This document shows, piece after piece, positions 42,984 through 52,553 of a stretch of 64,000 nucleotides of DNA. The DNA lies in assembly GCA_003666385.1 (NCBI GenBank), contig QPIN01000060.1, positions 1 to 64,000 on the forward strand, read 5' to 3'. This DNA comes from Methylococcales symbiont of Hymedesmia sp. n. MRB-2018 (GTDB lineage Bacteria; Pseudomonadota; Gammaproteobacteria; Methylococcales; Methylomonadaceae). Within the stretch, counting starts at the first letter, position 1; every line of letters begins with the position of its first letter. The translations under genes were made by a program, and so were the position numbers. A model generated the notes under the pieces. The model made no database searches and was not told the origin of the DNA. It saw only the letters and a program-made list of their open reading frames with translations.

Positions 42984-44381
42984 CTAAAGATTACGAATAT
43001 CAACAAAATGACCAGCAACCGCCGCCGCAGCTGCCATTGCAGGGGAGACCAAATGAGTTCGCCCACCTTTACCTTGTCGACCTTCAAAATTTCGATTTGA
43101 AGTGGATGCGCTACGTTGACCTACAGTTAATTCATCTCCGTTCATAGCCAAACACATAGAGCAACCTGGTTCACGCCATTCCCAACCAGCATCGATAAAA
43201 ATCTTATCCAGCCCTTCCTGTTCCGCTTGCTCTTTTACATGGTAGGAGCCAGGAACGGCAATAGCCATGACATTATCTGCAACCTTAGTTCCTTTAGTTA
43301 CTTCAGCAGCAATCCGAAAATCTTCAATACGTCCATTGGTGCAAGAGCCAATAAAAATCAAATCAACAGGAATATCAGTGATATTTGTATGGGCTGTTAA
43401 CCCCATGTATTCCAGGGCGTTAGCACAAGCTTCACTTTTAATGTCGTCATCAAAATCATTAGGTGCTGGCACTAAACCTGTTACCCCTGTCACTTGTTCT
43501 GGAGAAGTCCCCCAGGTCACTTGTGGTTCAATTTCATCCGCATTTAATACAACAACAGTATCGTACTGCGCACCTTCGTCTGTCACTAAACTTTGCCAAT
43601 AAGCCAATGCTTTATTCCAATTATCGCCAACTGGAGTAAATTCACGCCCTTTCAGATAATCATAAGTTTTTTGATCAGGTGCAACTAACCCTGCTCTCGC
43701 TCCCGCTTCAATAGCCATATTACATAAGGTCATACGACCTTCCATTGAAAGCTTGCTAATCGCTTTACCTGCATATTCCATGACATGCCCTGTTCCACCA
43801 GCAGTACCAATCTTGCCAGTAATCGTCAATGCTATATCTTTTGCGGAAGTATATTTTGATAGTTCACCATCTATTTGAATCAACATGGTTTTAGATTTTT
43901 GCTGCGGTAAGGTTTGAGTCGCCATCACATGTTCTACTTCCGAGGTACCAATACCAAATGCCAGCGCACCAAAAGCACCATGTGTTGCCGTATGACTATC
44001 TCCGCAAACCACTACCATACCCGGGTGTACAAAGCCATGTTCAGGCACTACTACATGAATAACACCATTATTAGGGTTTTTCATATCGTAAAGATTTAAA
44101 CCATTGCTTTTGCAGTTATCTGCCATGGTTTCAATTTGTTTTTTAGCAATGGGGTCTGCAATAGGAAGGTCTCTGTTTTTAGTAGGCACGCAATGGTCCA
44201 TAGTCGCTAAAATACTATGAGGATTACGTACTTTACGATTTGCCACTCTTAAACCTTCAAACGCTTGAGGGCTAGTCACTTCATGCATTAAGTGGCGATC
44301 TACATAAATTAAAGGAGCTTGACCTGGTGCCTCTACCACAAGGTGGCTATCCCAGATCTTTTCGTACATGGTTTTTTTCAT
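42984..44381 (-). CDS. leuC: 3-isopropylmalate dehydratase large subunit
   Basis: 465 residues. The three cluster cysteines lie in [14 protein letters not shown] and [38 protein letters not shown] is the aconitase-family substrate loop. GGAATAACTATG offers a modest binding site. First gene of leuC-leuD-cimA-ccmAB. leuB and leuA are not in the window. Confidence 0.97.
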   Translation of the reverse strand: MKKTMYEKIWDSHLVVEAPGQAPLIYVDRHLMHEVTSPQAFEGLRVANRKVRNPHSILATMDHCVPTKNRDLPIADPIAKKQIETMADNCKSNGLNLYDMKNPNNGVIHVVVPEHGFVHPGMVVVCGDSHTATHGAFGALAFGIGTSEVEHVMATQTLPQQKSKTMLIQIDGELSKYTSAKDIALTITGKIGTAGGTGHVMEYAGKAISKLSMEGRMTLCNMAIEAGARAGLVAPDQKTYDYLKGREFTPVGDNWNKALAYWQSLVTDEGAQYDTVVVLNADEIEPQVTWGTSPEQVTGVTGLVPAPNDFDDDIKSEACANALEYMGLTAHTNITDIPVDLIFIGSCTNGRIEDFRIAAEVTKGTKVADNVMAIAVPGSYHVKEQAEQEGLDKIFIDAGWEWREPGCSMCLAMNGDELTVGQRSASTSNRNFEGRQGKGGRTHLVSPAMAAAAAVAGHFVDIRNL

Positions 44382-44403
44382 AGTTATTCCAAATCTGTGT
44401 CAA

Positions 44404-44545
44404 CTATTAATTATGACTGAGTAGATATACCTTTAAAATGTTTGAGAATAAGGCGAAAAATGCAGTTAATAGTGGGCTATTGACAAGATTTTCAACGAAA
44501 TTATCAAATATTTTAAGCATATAGATGCCAGTCATGAATTAATAG
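44404..44545. repeat. 142-bp terminal-inverted-repeat element (family C)
   Basis: CTATTAATTATGACTG at the left is inverted as CAGTCATGAATTAATAG at the right. The interior contains AATAAGGCGAAAAATGC and AGTGGGCTATTGAC, recalling families A (CGCGGCTATTGGAC) and B (AGTGAGCTATTGC). Size and shape match family B. It lies upstream of leuC. Confidence 0.75.
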
Positions 44546-44780
44546 AGGTGTGCATAAGATCAAAATCGATCTCTATTAGCATTACTTTTTGTAAAATTAG
44601 CCGAGGATTATCGCTTAAAATTGTTACTTTTTGCAATCTCTATTTTTCAAGATAAATTAAGGATGCGCCTCACCTAATATATTAGGAAAAGGAGAGAATT
44701 ATGAAAATATTAGTATTTTTAAAAAAAACCAAGAATCAGTATTTAAGGTAGAATGCGAAAAAATAATAAAAACCTTATCT

Positions 44781-45881
44781 ATGAACACAGAAGCTGATTT
44801 TTCAAACTTTCGCTATTTCAAAGACAGAATCAGACGTATCCTGCCTAATTCTCAAGCAGTTGCTTTAGCACTGATTCTTATCATTGGTTTTATTCTGATT
44901 TATAGTTTATCAGACATATTAATGCCCGTTTTTGCTTCTATTGTGTTGACCTATCTTCTACTTGGAATTGTTGAAAAACTAGAGAAAAAGTTACCTCGTA
45001 TTGCCGCTGTTTATATAGTTTTCTCTGGCTTTCTAACCTGTCTAGGTCTTTTTCTTTTTGTATTAATGCCGATGATTTCTACTCAGACCGTGCAATTAGT
45101 ACAAAAAATCCCTGAAATGATCAAAAGAGCGCAAGCAGAAATCATGCGCCTACCCGAATTACATCCTCAATTTATTACTGAAAACAGCATCATTGAAATC
45201 ATGGCTTCAATTCAAAATGAACTGATTCATTATGGTCAAGATTTAATTTCAAACTCTGCATCATCCTTTGCTGGCTTAGTCGCTGCCATTGTTTATTTGT
45301 TTCTTGTGCCTATGATGGTCTTTTTCTTCCTAAAAGACAAAAACACACTGATTACCTGGTTTGTTAAGTTTTTACCACGAGATCGCAGTTTAACAATACA
45401 GGTCTGGAAAGAAGTGGATATTCAAATTGCAAATTATGTGCGTGGGAAGTTTGCAGAAGTCATCATTCTTACTTCTGCCAGCTATATAACCTACACATTT
45501 TTAGATTTAAATTACGCCATGTTATTGTCCGTACTCATGGGTTTGTCCGTTGTTATACCCTATATAGGTGCCACTTTAGTAACATTCCCTGTACTTGGCG
45601 TAGCCATTATGCAATGGGGATTTACCGCTGATGAATTTATGTATGTAGCCATTGCATATTCAATTATTCAGGCCATTGATGGTGTCATTTTAATACCCTT
45701 ACTGTTTTCTGAAGCGGTCAACCTACACCCTGTCGCTATCATCATCGCTATTTTATTTTTTGGTGGATTGTGGGGGTTTTGGGGTGTGTTTTTTGCAATC
45801 CCACTGGCAACAGCGGTTAAAGCCATACTCAATGCATGGCCGCCAACATTGGTAGAGACACCTTTAGACACTTCATTTTGA
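44781..45881 (+). CDS. AI-2E family transporter (PerM-like membrane protein)
   Basis: 366 residues, about eight helices. The family pattern LFVLMPMISTQTVQLVQKIPEM, the segment FLVPMMVFFFLKDKN and GLSVVIPYIGATLVTFPVLGVA are characteristic of UPF0118/AI-2E proteins such as PerM and YdgG. Roles proposed for the family include autoinducer or Na+/H+ transport; the substrate here is unknown. It stands alone and is convergent with bcp. Confidence 0.88.
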   Translation: MNTEADFSNFRYFKDRIRRILPNSQAVALALILIIGFILIYSLSDILMPVFASIVLTYLLLGIVEKLEKKLPRIAAVYIVFSGFLTCLGLFLFVLMPMISTQTVQLVQKIPEMIKRAQAEIMRLPELHPQFITENSIIEIMASIQNELIHYGQDLISNSASSFAGLVAAIVYLFLVPMMVFFFLKDKNTLITWFVKFLPRDRSLTIQVWKEVDIQIANYVRGKFAEVIILTSASYITYTFLDLNYAMLLSVLMGLSVVIPYIGATLVTFPVLGVAIMQWGFTADEFMYVAIAYSIIQAIDGVILIPLLFSEAVNLHPVAIIIAILFFGGLWGFWGVFFAIPLATAVKAILNAWPPTLVETPLDTSF

Positions 45882-46039
45882 ATTTAAAACAGACAACCAT
45901 TTAGCCAGTAACACTCTTTTAAAAATTCTCCGTGACATAATACCCAAGGTTATGAATCAACACATTGGTATCAAGAACATGACAGCGTTTTTTCTGTTTT
46001 ACCGCCTTAATCACTCAATAACGCCATCAATAAATCTCC

Positions 46040-46510
46040 TTACCCTATTTCTTTAAGTTTCTGTAAAACCTCATCTATATGGATTTTCACCTTCACCTTG
46101 CGCCATTCATAAATAAGAACACCTTCTTCATTAATCAGAAAAGTACTTCGCTCTATACCTCTTACCTGTTTGCCATACATGTTTTTCATTTTAATCACAT
46201 CAAATAACTGGCAGAGTTTTTCTTCTTTGTCTGACAGTAATTCAAAAGGGAAATTCTGTTTCTGCTTAAAGCCTTGATGAACTTTAACGCTATCTCTGGA
46301 AACACCAAAAACAACAGTATTCAAATCATTAAATTGTTCTATATTATCTCTGAAGTCCTTTCCTTCCTGGGTACAACCAGGGGTGTTATCTCTAGGGTAG
46401 AAATAAATGATAATTTTCTTTCCTAAATAAGTGGAAAGTTTAAAGTTAATGCTATCTGTGGCATCGGCTTCAAAATCAGGTATGGGGCTACCTATACTTA
46501 TGTCTGTCAT
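46040..46510 (-). CDS. bcp: Thioredoxin-dependent peroxiredoxin (BCP/PrxQ type), first copy
   Basis: 156 residues with peroxidatic-cysteine motif FYPRDNTPGCTQEGKDF. The resolving cysteine that E. coli BCP has five residues later is absent (Gly here); a cysteine in KLCQLFDV may substitute. It reduces peroxides in the cytoplasm. It directly follows gcvR, an order also seen in E. coli (gcvR-bcp). Confidence 0.93.
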   Translation of the reverse strand: MTDISIGSPIPDFEADATDSINFKLSTYLGKKIIIYFYPRDNTPGCTQEGKDFRDNIEQFNDLNTVVFGVSRDSVKVHQGFKQKQNFPFELLSDKEEKLCQLFDVIKMKNMYGKQVRGIERSTFLINEEGVLIYEWRKVKVKIHIDEVLQKLKEIG

Positions 46511-46511
46511 A

Positions 46512-47045
46512 TTATCGTTTTATCGGTTCTATAATGGCATCAATATTCAACTGGTCACAAAAATCAAGAAACTCTTCGCGTAGAGCAAGTAATCTGACTT
46601 CTGGAGGAATTAACAAGATAAATTTAGTTGAAAAAATGGGGGTCTGTATATAAGGTGCCTGATAACAACTGGCATTAATCTCCTCAATATCAAGGTCTCG
46701 TTCTAATAAAAAGCAAGTAATGCTTTTTATTATGTCATTACGATCCACTGAAATAGTTTCCAGAACATAAGGAATACTTCCGCTAATGACTGAATTAGCT
46801 TCTGCTCTTAAGGTTTTAATAGTAATCTCAAGTTTCTTTTGCAGAGTATCCAATATGGATTCTAGTTTGGCAATATGATTCCATTCCCCTTCTATTAACA
46901 GATAAGAAGCCGTTGTTTGCGCTAAATGTGATGATCGAAGCTCCACAACATGGCAACGACAACTAGAAACAGCCGTTAAAATTTCAACGATAAAGTGAGT
47001 AGTCTTATTTCCTAACGCGACAACAGTTAATTGCATACAGGTCAT
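46512..47045 (-). CDS. gcvR: Glycine cleavage system transcriptional repressor homolog (GcvR)
   Basis: About 177 residues from ATG 47045; the track start at 47078 adds eleven without a binding site. The layout is two ACT-like domains: MQLTVVALGNKTTHFIVEILTAVSSC, then VLETISVDRNDIIKSITCFLLE with DLDIEEINAS. GcvR homologs modulate GcvA by binding glycine. The identification rests on domain pattern plus the adjacent bcp gene. Confidence 0.78.
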   Translation of the reverse strand: MTCMQLTVVALGNKTTHFIVEILTAVSSCRCHVVELRSSHLAQTTASYLLIEGEWNHIAKLESILDTLQKKLEITIKTLRAEANSVISGSIPYVLETISVDRNDIIKSITCFLLERDLDIEEINASCYQAPYIQTPIFSTKFILLIPPEVRLLALREEFLDFCDQLNIDAIIEPIKR

Positions 47046-47116
47046 CCAGTTTTTTTTCAGTGTAGCATTAATTAACAAATAACAGATTGTATTTTTTTGA
47101 TCTTAACTCACACACT

Positions 47117-47300
47117 TTAATGAAAAATTTTAACGCATTCCATCAGTTTCATGGCACGACTCTCTGACAGTTCCTCTTCACTTATTCTGTTGCTTGCCCG
47201 ATATAAAGTCGATAAATTTTCAAGGATCGTTGCCACATCAAGATGATCATAGTCAACATTTTCTTTGTCAAGCTTATAGTGCCCAATGAAAATGTCTTAT
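47117..47300 (-). pseudogene. C-terminal remnant of a TPR-repeat protein
   Basis: An open minus-strand frame of about 58 codons ends in TAA at 47117 and reads HLDVATILENLSTLYRASNR then EEELSESRAMKLMECVKIFH. The LENLSTLYRASNRxxEAEEL-like pattern is that of the last TPR in many tetratricopeptide proteins. An in-frame TAA upstream and no start codon make it a fragment. Confidence 0.5.
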
Positions 47301-47605
47301 TTGGCAAAAATGATATTAGCTTTATTGACCTCGTTAATTCTGGTCACAATATGCTATATATGCTGTGCCATTATTCAAGAATAAATGGTGTGATATAGTG
47401 CCTATTTTTTGTGTATTGTGTGTTTATAAAAAATCTAAGCTTACTTATTGATAAGCTTTATATTTTTTATGAATTCAGAATGTGCAAAAATGGGTGCTAG
47501 ATTATATCACTTATTTTTGAAAACAGTATTAGGCTTAGAGCTGAAAAAAAGCACTTTATAATTATATGTATGGCATGGGTTTTGACCTGCCCATAAGTTT
47601 TTAGT
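47300..47605. other. Intergenic region with family E mini-repeat
   Basis: AT-rich. TATATCACTTATTTTTGAAAACAGTATTA near 47505 matches the repeat at 42280. No ORF is supported. The promoter of the following hot-dog protein gene should lie at the right end. Confidence 0.5.
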
Positions 47606-47683
47606 TTGGTAAAACTGTCAATGAACCGAACATTGCCTCTGACTTTATTGAACAAACACTTAATTAAAATTTACCTTTGCTTA

Positions 47684-48625
47684 ATGAAAAACAAATTATT
47701 CCAGTTTGAACAAATACATATCGAAGTAGCGCGTAATGCTTCGGATGATTTCAATCTATTCCATGATAAACACAAATGGTTACAGATTAACCATAATCCT
47801 TTTAAAGGGCCTATTGTTCTTGGTTTTCAACTCAACACCTTTATTGAATACCAAATGCGTTTATATCGAGAAACACATCACGAAAACCAGATTATTTCTG
47901 AAAACGGTTTACGTTTTAGTAATTATCAAATTACCTTTATTAATCCACTAAAACCCACCACACCTTTTTATTTAGAGATAAAAAAGACTTTAATAAAAAC
48001 CATTCCTCAGTTAACTTTAGGCAATCGAATTGCCATAAAATCAGAGAAAGAAACACTACTATTAGGCTTTAAAAAAGAAACTCAAACCCCGCTGTTTTTA
48101 GCTGATACACAATTCAAACAACTACCTAATTTAAATGTTATCCCCGATAAAACATTTATTCTAGGTACTGAATACTTTCTTAAACGAAAATTCCTTAACA
48201 ATGGAAATGCAAAAAACTTCTTATCAGGTTCTTTAGCAGAACAAGCTGATTATTTTGATGAATTAGCCCATACTGCCAATTACTCGGAAGTATTTCCATG
48301 TAGCCTAGTTTCAGGCGCATTACTAGAAAAAGCACAATTGGAAAATCATGATTTTAAGCGCAACCCCATGGTTTATACCTCACATGAATTGTCCATTGAT
48401 CGCTCTCATTTAAACCGATTAAAAAACGATGACAAACTTTATATTTTAGTTAAACAACACCCAGAATCCAATGCTAACACATTAAACCAAACTGATATTC
48501 AAGTAAGAACTTATGACTGCTATGGTTTGCTTCATAATCATGACGTGCTGTTCAGAGTAAAAATGAATCTGGTACCACTGGAAGAGATTTTGAAAGGCTT
48601 CAGTACAAAAAATAAGTTAAATTAA
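47684..48625 (+). CDS. MaoC/hot-dog-like protein of unknown substrate
   Basis: About 313 residues from ATG 47684; the track start (TTG 47606) adds 26 residues that look untranslated. FEQIHIEVARNASDDFNLFHD resembles the entry helix of MaoC-type hot-dog domains, where an Asp and His do hydratase chemistry, followed by GPIVLGFQLNTFIEY. Length would allow two hot-dog domains. The pattern also recalls the DUF3581 protein at 57086 (FAKEVAGDFNPLHD). Function unknown. Confidence 0.65.
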   Translation: MKNKLFQFEQIHIEVARNASDDFNLFHDKHKWLQINHNPFKGPIVLGFQLNTFIEYQMRLYRETHHENQIISENGLRFSNYQITFINPLKPTTPFYLEIKKTLIKTIPQLTLGNRIAIKSEKETLLLGFKKETQTPLFLADTQFKQLPNLNVIPDKTFILGTEYFLKRKFLNNGNAKNFLSGSLAEQADYFDELAHTANYSEVFPCSLVSGALLEKAQLENHDFKRNPMVYTSHELSIDRSHLNRLKNDDKLYILVKQHPESNANTLNQTDIQVRTYDCYGLLHNHDVLFRVKMNLVPLEEILKGFSTKNKLN

Positions 48626-48863
48626 TTATACTTAGGACTAAAGATTTATTAAGCTTTCAATCACCTGCAAGGCTTCTTCAATATGTTCAAAATTATGAGA
48701 CCCTCCCAAGTAGGTATGTGTCAGGTATGCACATCCGCAAATGCTTTTTATTTCTGCACTGTTTTTACTGAATCACCTGAATTTAATTCATCTCCATATC
48801 AAGAAAAATAGTTCGGTGAATTTAATGCCATTTTCAAAAATAAATGATATAAGAGGATTTAGT

Positions 48864-49481
48864 ATGCAAACAGAGCATGAAAAAACCAAACACAGATACA
48901 ATCGTATTGCACCTTTTTTTGATAGCTTTGGAGGCTTATTAGAAGGTCTGTCTTTTAATCAGTGGCGAGAAATATTATGGAAGAAGATTGAAGGTCAACA
49001 TATTCTTGAGGTTGGTGTTGGTACTGGAAAAAACTTTCCTTTTTACCCTCCAAACACACGAATTACAGCCATTGATTTTAGTGAGAAGATGTTGGCACTG
49101 GCAGAGAAAAAGAAGCATCGTAAGCATATTAACGTTGATCTAAATCTGATAGATATACAGTCTTTATGTTATGCCGATAACAGTTTTGATACCGTTATTG
49201 CTAGCTTTGTATTTTGCTCTGTCCCTCAACCCATCAAAGGTTTACAGGAGCTTTATAGAGTGTGTAAACCAGGCGGTCAGGTTTTATTACTGGAACATGT
49301 ATTAAGTGACAATAACATCATGGCAAAAATGATGCAGTTTATGAACCCGTTAGTATCCACACTATTTGGTGCCAATATTAATCGGCAAACGGTAAAAAGT
49401 GTTCAATCCTGTGGCTTCGAAAAAGTATTACTAGACCCTGCCAGTGGTAGCATGATCAAATTAATCCAGGCCATCAAATAA
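48864..49481 (+). CDS. Class I SAM-dependent methyltransferase (UbiE/PmtA-like)
   Basis: 205 residues from ATG 48864, with AAGAGGATTT upstream as the binding site; the track start at 48741 is too far upstream. HRYNRIAPFFDSFGGLLEGL and ILEVGVGTGKNFPFYP resemble phospholipid N-methyltransferases and UbiE-type enzymes. FDTVIASFVFCSVPQPIKGL is a typical post-II motif. Substrate unknown; a phospholipid headgroup is possible. A good terminator follows immediately. Confidence 0.85.
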   Translation: MQTEHEKTKHRYNRIAPFFDSFGGLLEGLSFNQWREILWKKIEGQHILEVGVGTGKNFPFYPPNTRITAIDFSEKMLALAEKKKHRKHINVDLNLIDIQSLCYADNSFDTVIASFVFCSVPQPIKGLQELYRVCKPGGQVLLLEHVLSDNNIMAKMMQFMNPLVSTLFGANINRQTVKSVQSCGFEKVLLDPASGSMIKLIQAIK

Positions 49482-49505
49482 AAAAGGGGATAAATCCCCT
49501 TTTTT
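49481..49505. terminator. Rho-independent terminator
   Basis: AAAAAGGGGA, loop TAAA, TCCCCTTTTTT: a 10-bp stem with a T run, directly after the methyltransferase stop and able to serve the convergent gene at 49533. Confidence 0.92.
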
Positions 49506-49532
49506 CAGTCTCTTTTCTTGTATCTGTTTTGT

Positions 49533-49961
49533 TTACTTATACTTATCCATTTGTAATAATTTTTCGAAAGCCAAATTAATTTCTATTTTCTTGGCTTCAT
49601 CTACTTCTGCTGGTTTATAAACCTTATCTAATAACCCTTCTGCAACCAATGCATCTTTAATCCAGCGCTTGCTCATGCGATAGCTATTAGCCATTTTAGC
49701 CTCTTCACCTGTTTCTGGGTTACGTAAATTACCACTCGGTATTTTTTTTCCATCACTCAATGGCATAACTTTATCAGCCACGGGTTTAATCTTTTTGGGA
49801 GCAGGCTGCTCCTTTTTAACGACCTCAATACTTTCCTTAGTTTCACTGACTTCTTCCTTTGAACCTAAAAAGCTCAGCCCTGTTTCTTTATTTTCGTTGC
49901 AACTTGTTTTAATCACATAAGCAATATATAGAATGATTAAAATAAAAATTATTTCCGACAT
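49533..49961 (-). CDS. Membrane-anchored protein of unknown function
   Basis: 142 residues. One N-terminal membrane helix (IIFILIILYIAYVI), a charged Lys/Glu/Pro-rich linker (about 35-75), then a compact domain with NPETGEEAKMANSYRMSKRWIKDALVAEGLL. I do not recognise the family. It stands alone between a terminator and the ubi cluster. Confidence 0.65.
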   Translation of the reverse strand: MSEIIFILIILYIAYVIKTSCNENKETGLSFLGSKEEVSETKESIEVVKKEQPAPKKIKPVADKVMPLSDGKKIPSGNLRNPETGEEAKMANSYRMSKRWIKDALVAEGLLDKVYKPAEVDEAKKIEINLAFEKLLQMDKYK

Positions 49962-50112
49962 AACATCTCCTCATTTATCACTGATTAACAAAAGCACATC
50001 AGAATCCAGTGGGCATCTACCCCAATAACGCTGATCCAAAATGTATCAAAAGCAAGTATAGATCAAACACTTGCCAACAACCAGAAAAACAAGCCATTTA
50101 GATTAAATAATA

Positions 50113-51345
50113 TCACCAACACCGTTGTTTTTTTGCTAACAAAGGCAAGTCATCTCTCAAGCCCATCGCATGATTGTTGAATAAAGCCTTAACCGCTGAA
50201 GTTTTGTTAATCAGGTTCATTCCTGCTGAACGTAGAGAAATCAAAGGTAACGCATCAATCGCAAAAATTTTATTGATAAGTTCCATGCTACTCATCATTA
50301 ATAAATTATCCCCTTTGCGCCAGCGTTCATATTGGCGTAAATATTTTGCGCTTGTTAGAGGTCTATCGGCACGTTTTGTTTTTATCACCAACTCGGACAA
50401 TGCTGCCGCATCTAGTAAACCTGCATTAGCACCTTGCCCTGCCAGAGGGTGCATGGCATGTGCTGCATCCCCTACTAATGCAAAATGGTTTTCTGTATAT
50501 TGCTTAGCATATTGAAAACGCAAAGGAAATGCTGCTCTGGAACTGGTTTTTAACATACCCCCCAAAATACCGGCTGAGGCTTGCTCTAATTGCTTTAAAA
50601 AATCTTGCTCACTCAGTTGCAGATAAGCTTTTGCAGTATCGCTGGCCAAGGTCCAGACAATGGAACACTGCCCATTTCGCAAGGGTAAAAAAGCTAAAGG
50701 CCCTTCATCTAAAAACCGTTGCCATGCTGTCATTTGATGACTATTTTCTGTACTTATCGTTGCTACCAATCCATCCTGCTTATACGACCAGCCTGTGACA
50801 TCAATTCCCACCATAGAACGTAAGGATGAATCTCGACCATCTGCAGCAATCACCAACTCTGCATCAAATTGACGACCATCTTCCAGCAAGATTGTTCTAC
50901 CATTTTGCGTTAACTGCATCTGAGAAACCTTTACATCAGTAATGCAAGTTGCGCACGATAATGTTTCTAATTTATCCCATAGAGAAGCCACTGTGACTCG
51001 GTTTTCAACAATATGTCCCAGCGCATTAAATTCGGTATCAGCGCAATCGAAGTGTAATTCACCATTCGCTTTGGCATCCCATACTCTCATATCTTTATAG
51101 GGACTCACACCACGTTCGACCATACCCTTCCACACAGCCAGGGTTTCTAAAATATTCTGTGATGCCTTGGTTAAAGCAGAAACACGTAAATCGACTGAAT
51201 CATCTGTCCATTGTCTTTGTGGATTAAACATATCCATCAGTGCCACATCAATACCACTCTGTGCCAGAGCACATGCTGTAGTTGCACCGACTAGGCCACC
51301 ACCAACCACAATCACTTCAAAGCGTTTTTGCTTTTGCATATTCAT
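50113..51345 (-). CDS. ubiI: FAD-dependent ubiquinone hydroxylase (UbiI/VisC-like)
   Basis: 410 residues. The FAD motif VIVVGGGLVGATTACALAQSG, the DG motif ELVIAADGRDSSLRSMVG and GDAAHAMHPLAGQGANAGLLDA are intact. Enzymes of this group hydroxylate ring carbons in ubiquinone synthesis using O2. It overlaps ubiH by four bases; ygfB-pepP-ubiH-ubiI is the conserved order. Exact ring position (C5 versus others) is assigned by synteny. Confidence 0.88.
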   Translation of the reverse strand: MNMQKQKRFEVIVVGGGLVGATTACALAQSGIDVALMDMFNPQRQWTDDSVDLRVSALTKASQNILETLAVWKGMVERGVSPYKDMRVWDAKANGELHFDCADTEFNALGHIVENRVTVASLWDKLETLSCATCITDVKVSQMQLTQNGRTILLEDGRQFDAELVIAADGRDSSLRSMVGIDVTGWSYKQDGLVATISTENSHQMTAWQRFLDEGPLAFLPLRNGQCSIVWTLASDTAKAYLQLSEQDFLKQLEQASAGILGGMLKTSSRAAFPLRFQYAKQYTENHFALVGDAAHAMHPLAGQGANAGLLDAAALSELVIKTKRADRPLTSAKYLRQYERWRKGDNLLMMSSMELINKIFAIDALPLISLRSAGMNLINKTSAVKALFNNHAMGLRDDLPLLAKKQRCW

Positions 51346-52553
51346 CGTCTATGTCCAATTCGTGGCAATCTTCCTGCTAAACCCATAGCATGTTTTGCCA
51401 ACATCGATTTAGCAAAGGGGATATGATCCAGCACCGCCAGACTAATACTTCTGGCTGCTGCCAATGGTAACCAGTCTGTTGAAAATATTTTGACCAGACC
51501 ATCAGTAAATTGAATAGTCTGTTTGTGATCTTTTTCTCTTAGCTCGACATATCGCTGTAAAAAACTTGCACCACCAATGTCTGCCTTCTTTTGCTGTTGT
51601 TCTACTAACATTTCTGCCAGTTGCACAACATCCCTCATCCCCAGATTAAAACCCTGCCCAGCAACAGGATGAAGCTGGTGTACTGCATTGCCAATAATAA
51701 CCGTCCTTCCTGATACCATATTTTCTGCTTGGATAAGACTTAAAGGAAATGCTCTACGAGGAGATGATAATGTTAATCCACCTAATACATAGCCAAAACA
51801 TTGTTGTAGTTGTTGTAAAAACTCAGCCTCAGTACTCGACATTAAATCTTCTGCATCTTCTTCTGTCCGTGTCCAGACTATAGAACATTCCTCATTGTTT
51901 ACTGGCAATACAGCCAAAGGCCCTGATTCAGTAAAGCGTTCAAATGCCGTATTATTATGAGGTATTGAGGATCTAACCGTGGTAATTAATGCAGTCTGTT
52001 GATACTGGGTAATGTGTCGTGGAATTTCTAGCAAACTGCGTACTGTCGATTGCCCTCCATCAGCCCCGACAAGCAATTTAACCGACAAACTCATTGGCTT
52101 ATCAGTTTCCTTTAAACTCACATGCACAGCATCCCTATCCGAAATTAAACCTAAAATACGCCCAGGACATATTTGCTTAATATTTGCCTTCTCAACTAAC
52201 TCGGCTAAATGCCCTTCTATATTTCTGCCACTAATCACATATCCTAATGCTTCTACTCCCTCTTTTTTAGCAGATAAACGTGCCTTACCAAAATGTCCAC
52301 GATCTGAAATATGAATATTTTTAATGGCTGTCGCATATTCTTTAACCCCATCCCAGGCATCCAGAGCCTGCAATAATTTAACAGTGCCAGCAGACAATGC
52401 CAAAGCTCTGTCACCTGTGGGTGATTGCTTTTGTTGCTCTCTACTACTCGCTTCAACCAAGGCAATTCGTAATCCTGATTCCTTTAAGGCAAGAGCCAAA
52501 CAGTTACCTGCCAGCCCACCACCTACAATTAAAATATCATAATCGTATTGCAT
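51342..52553 (-). CDS. ubiH: 2-octaprenyl-6-methoxyphenol hydroxylase (UbiH)
   Basis: 403 residues, homologous to the adjacent UbiI. ILIVGGGLAGNCLALALKESG, KLLVGADGGQSTVRSLL and GNAVHQLHPVAGQGFNLGMRD mark the flavoprotein monooxygenase family; the GNAxHQLHP variant is typical of UbiH. It follows pepP directly. Confidence 0.9.
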   Translation of the reverse strand: MQYDYDILIVGGGLAGNCLALALKESGLRIALVEASSREQQKQSPTGDRALALSAGTVKLLQALDAWDGVKEYATAIKNIHISDRGHFGKARLSAKKEGVEALGYVISGRNIEGHLAELVEKANIKQICPGRILGLISDRDAVHVSLKETDKPMSLSVKLLVGADGGQSTVRSLLEIPRHITQYQQTALITTVRSSIPHNNTAFERFTESGPLAVLPVNNEECSIVWTRTEEDAEDLMSSTEAEFLQQLQQCFGYVLGGLTLSSPRRAFPLSLIQAENMVSGRTVIIGNAVHQLHPVAGQGFNLGMRDVVQLAEMLVEQQQKKADIGGASFLQRYVELREKDHKQTIQFTDGLVKIFSTDWLPLAAARSISLAVLDHIPFAKSMLAKHAMGLAGRLPRIGHRR

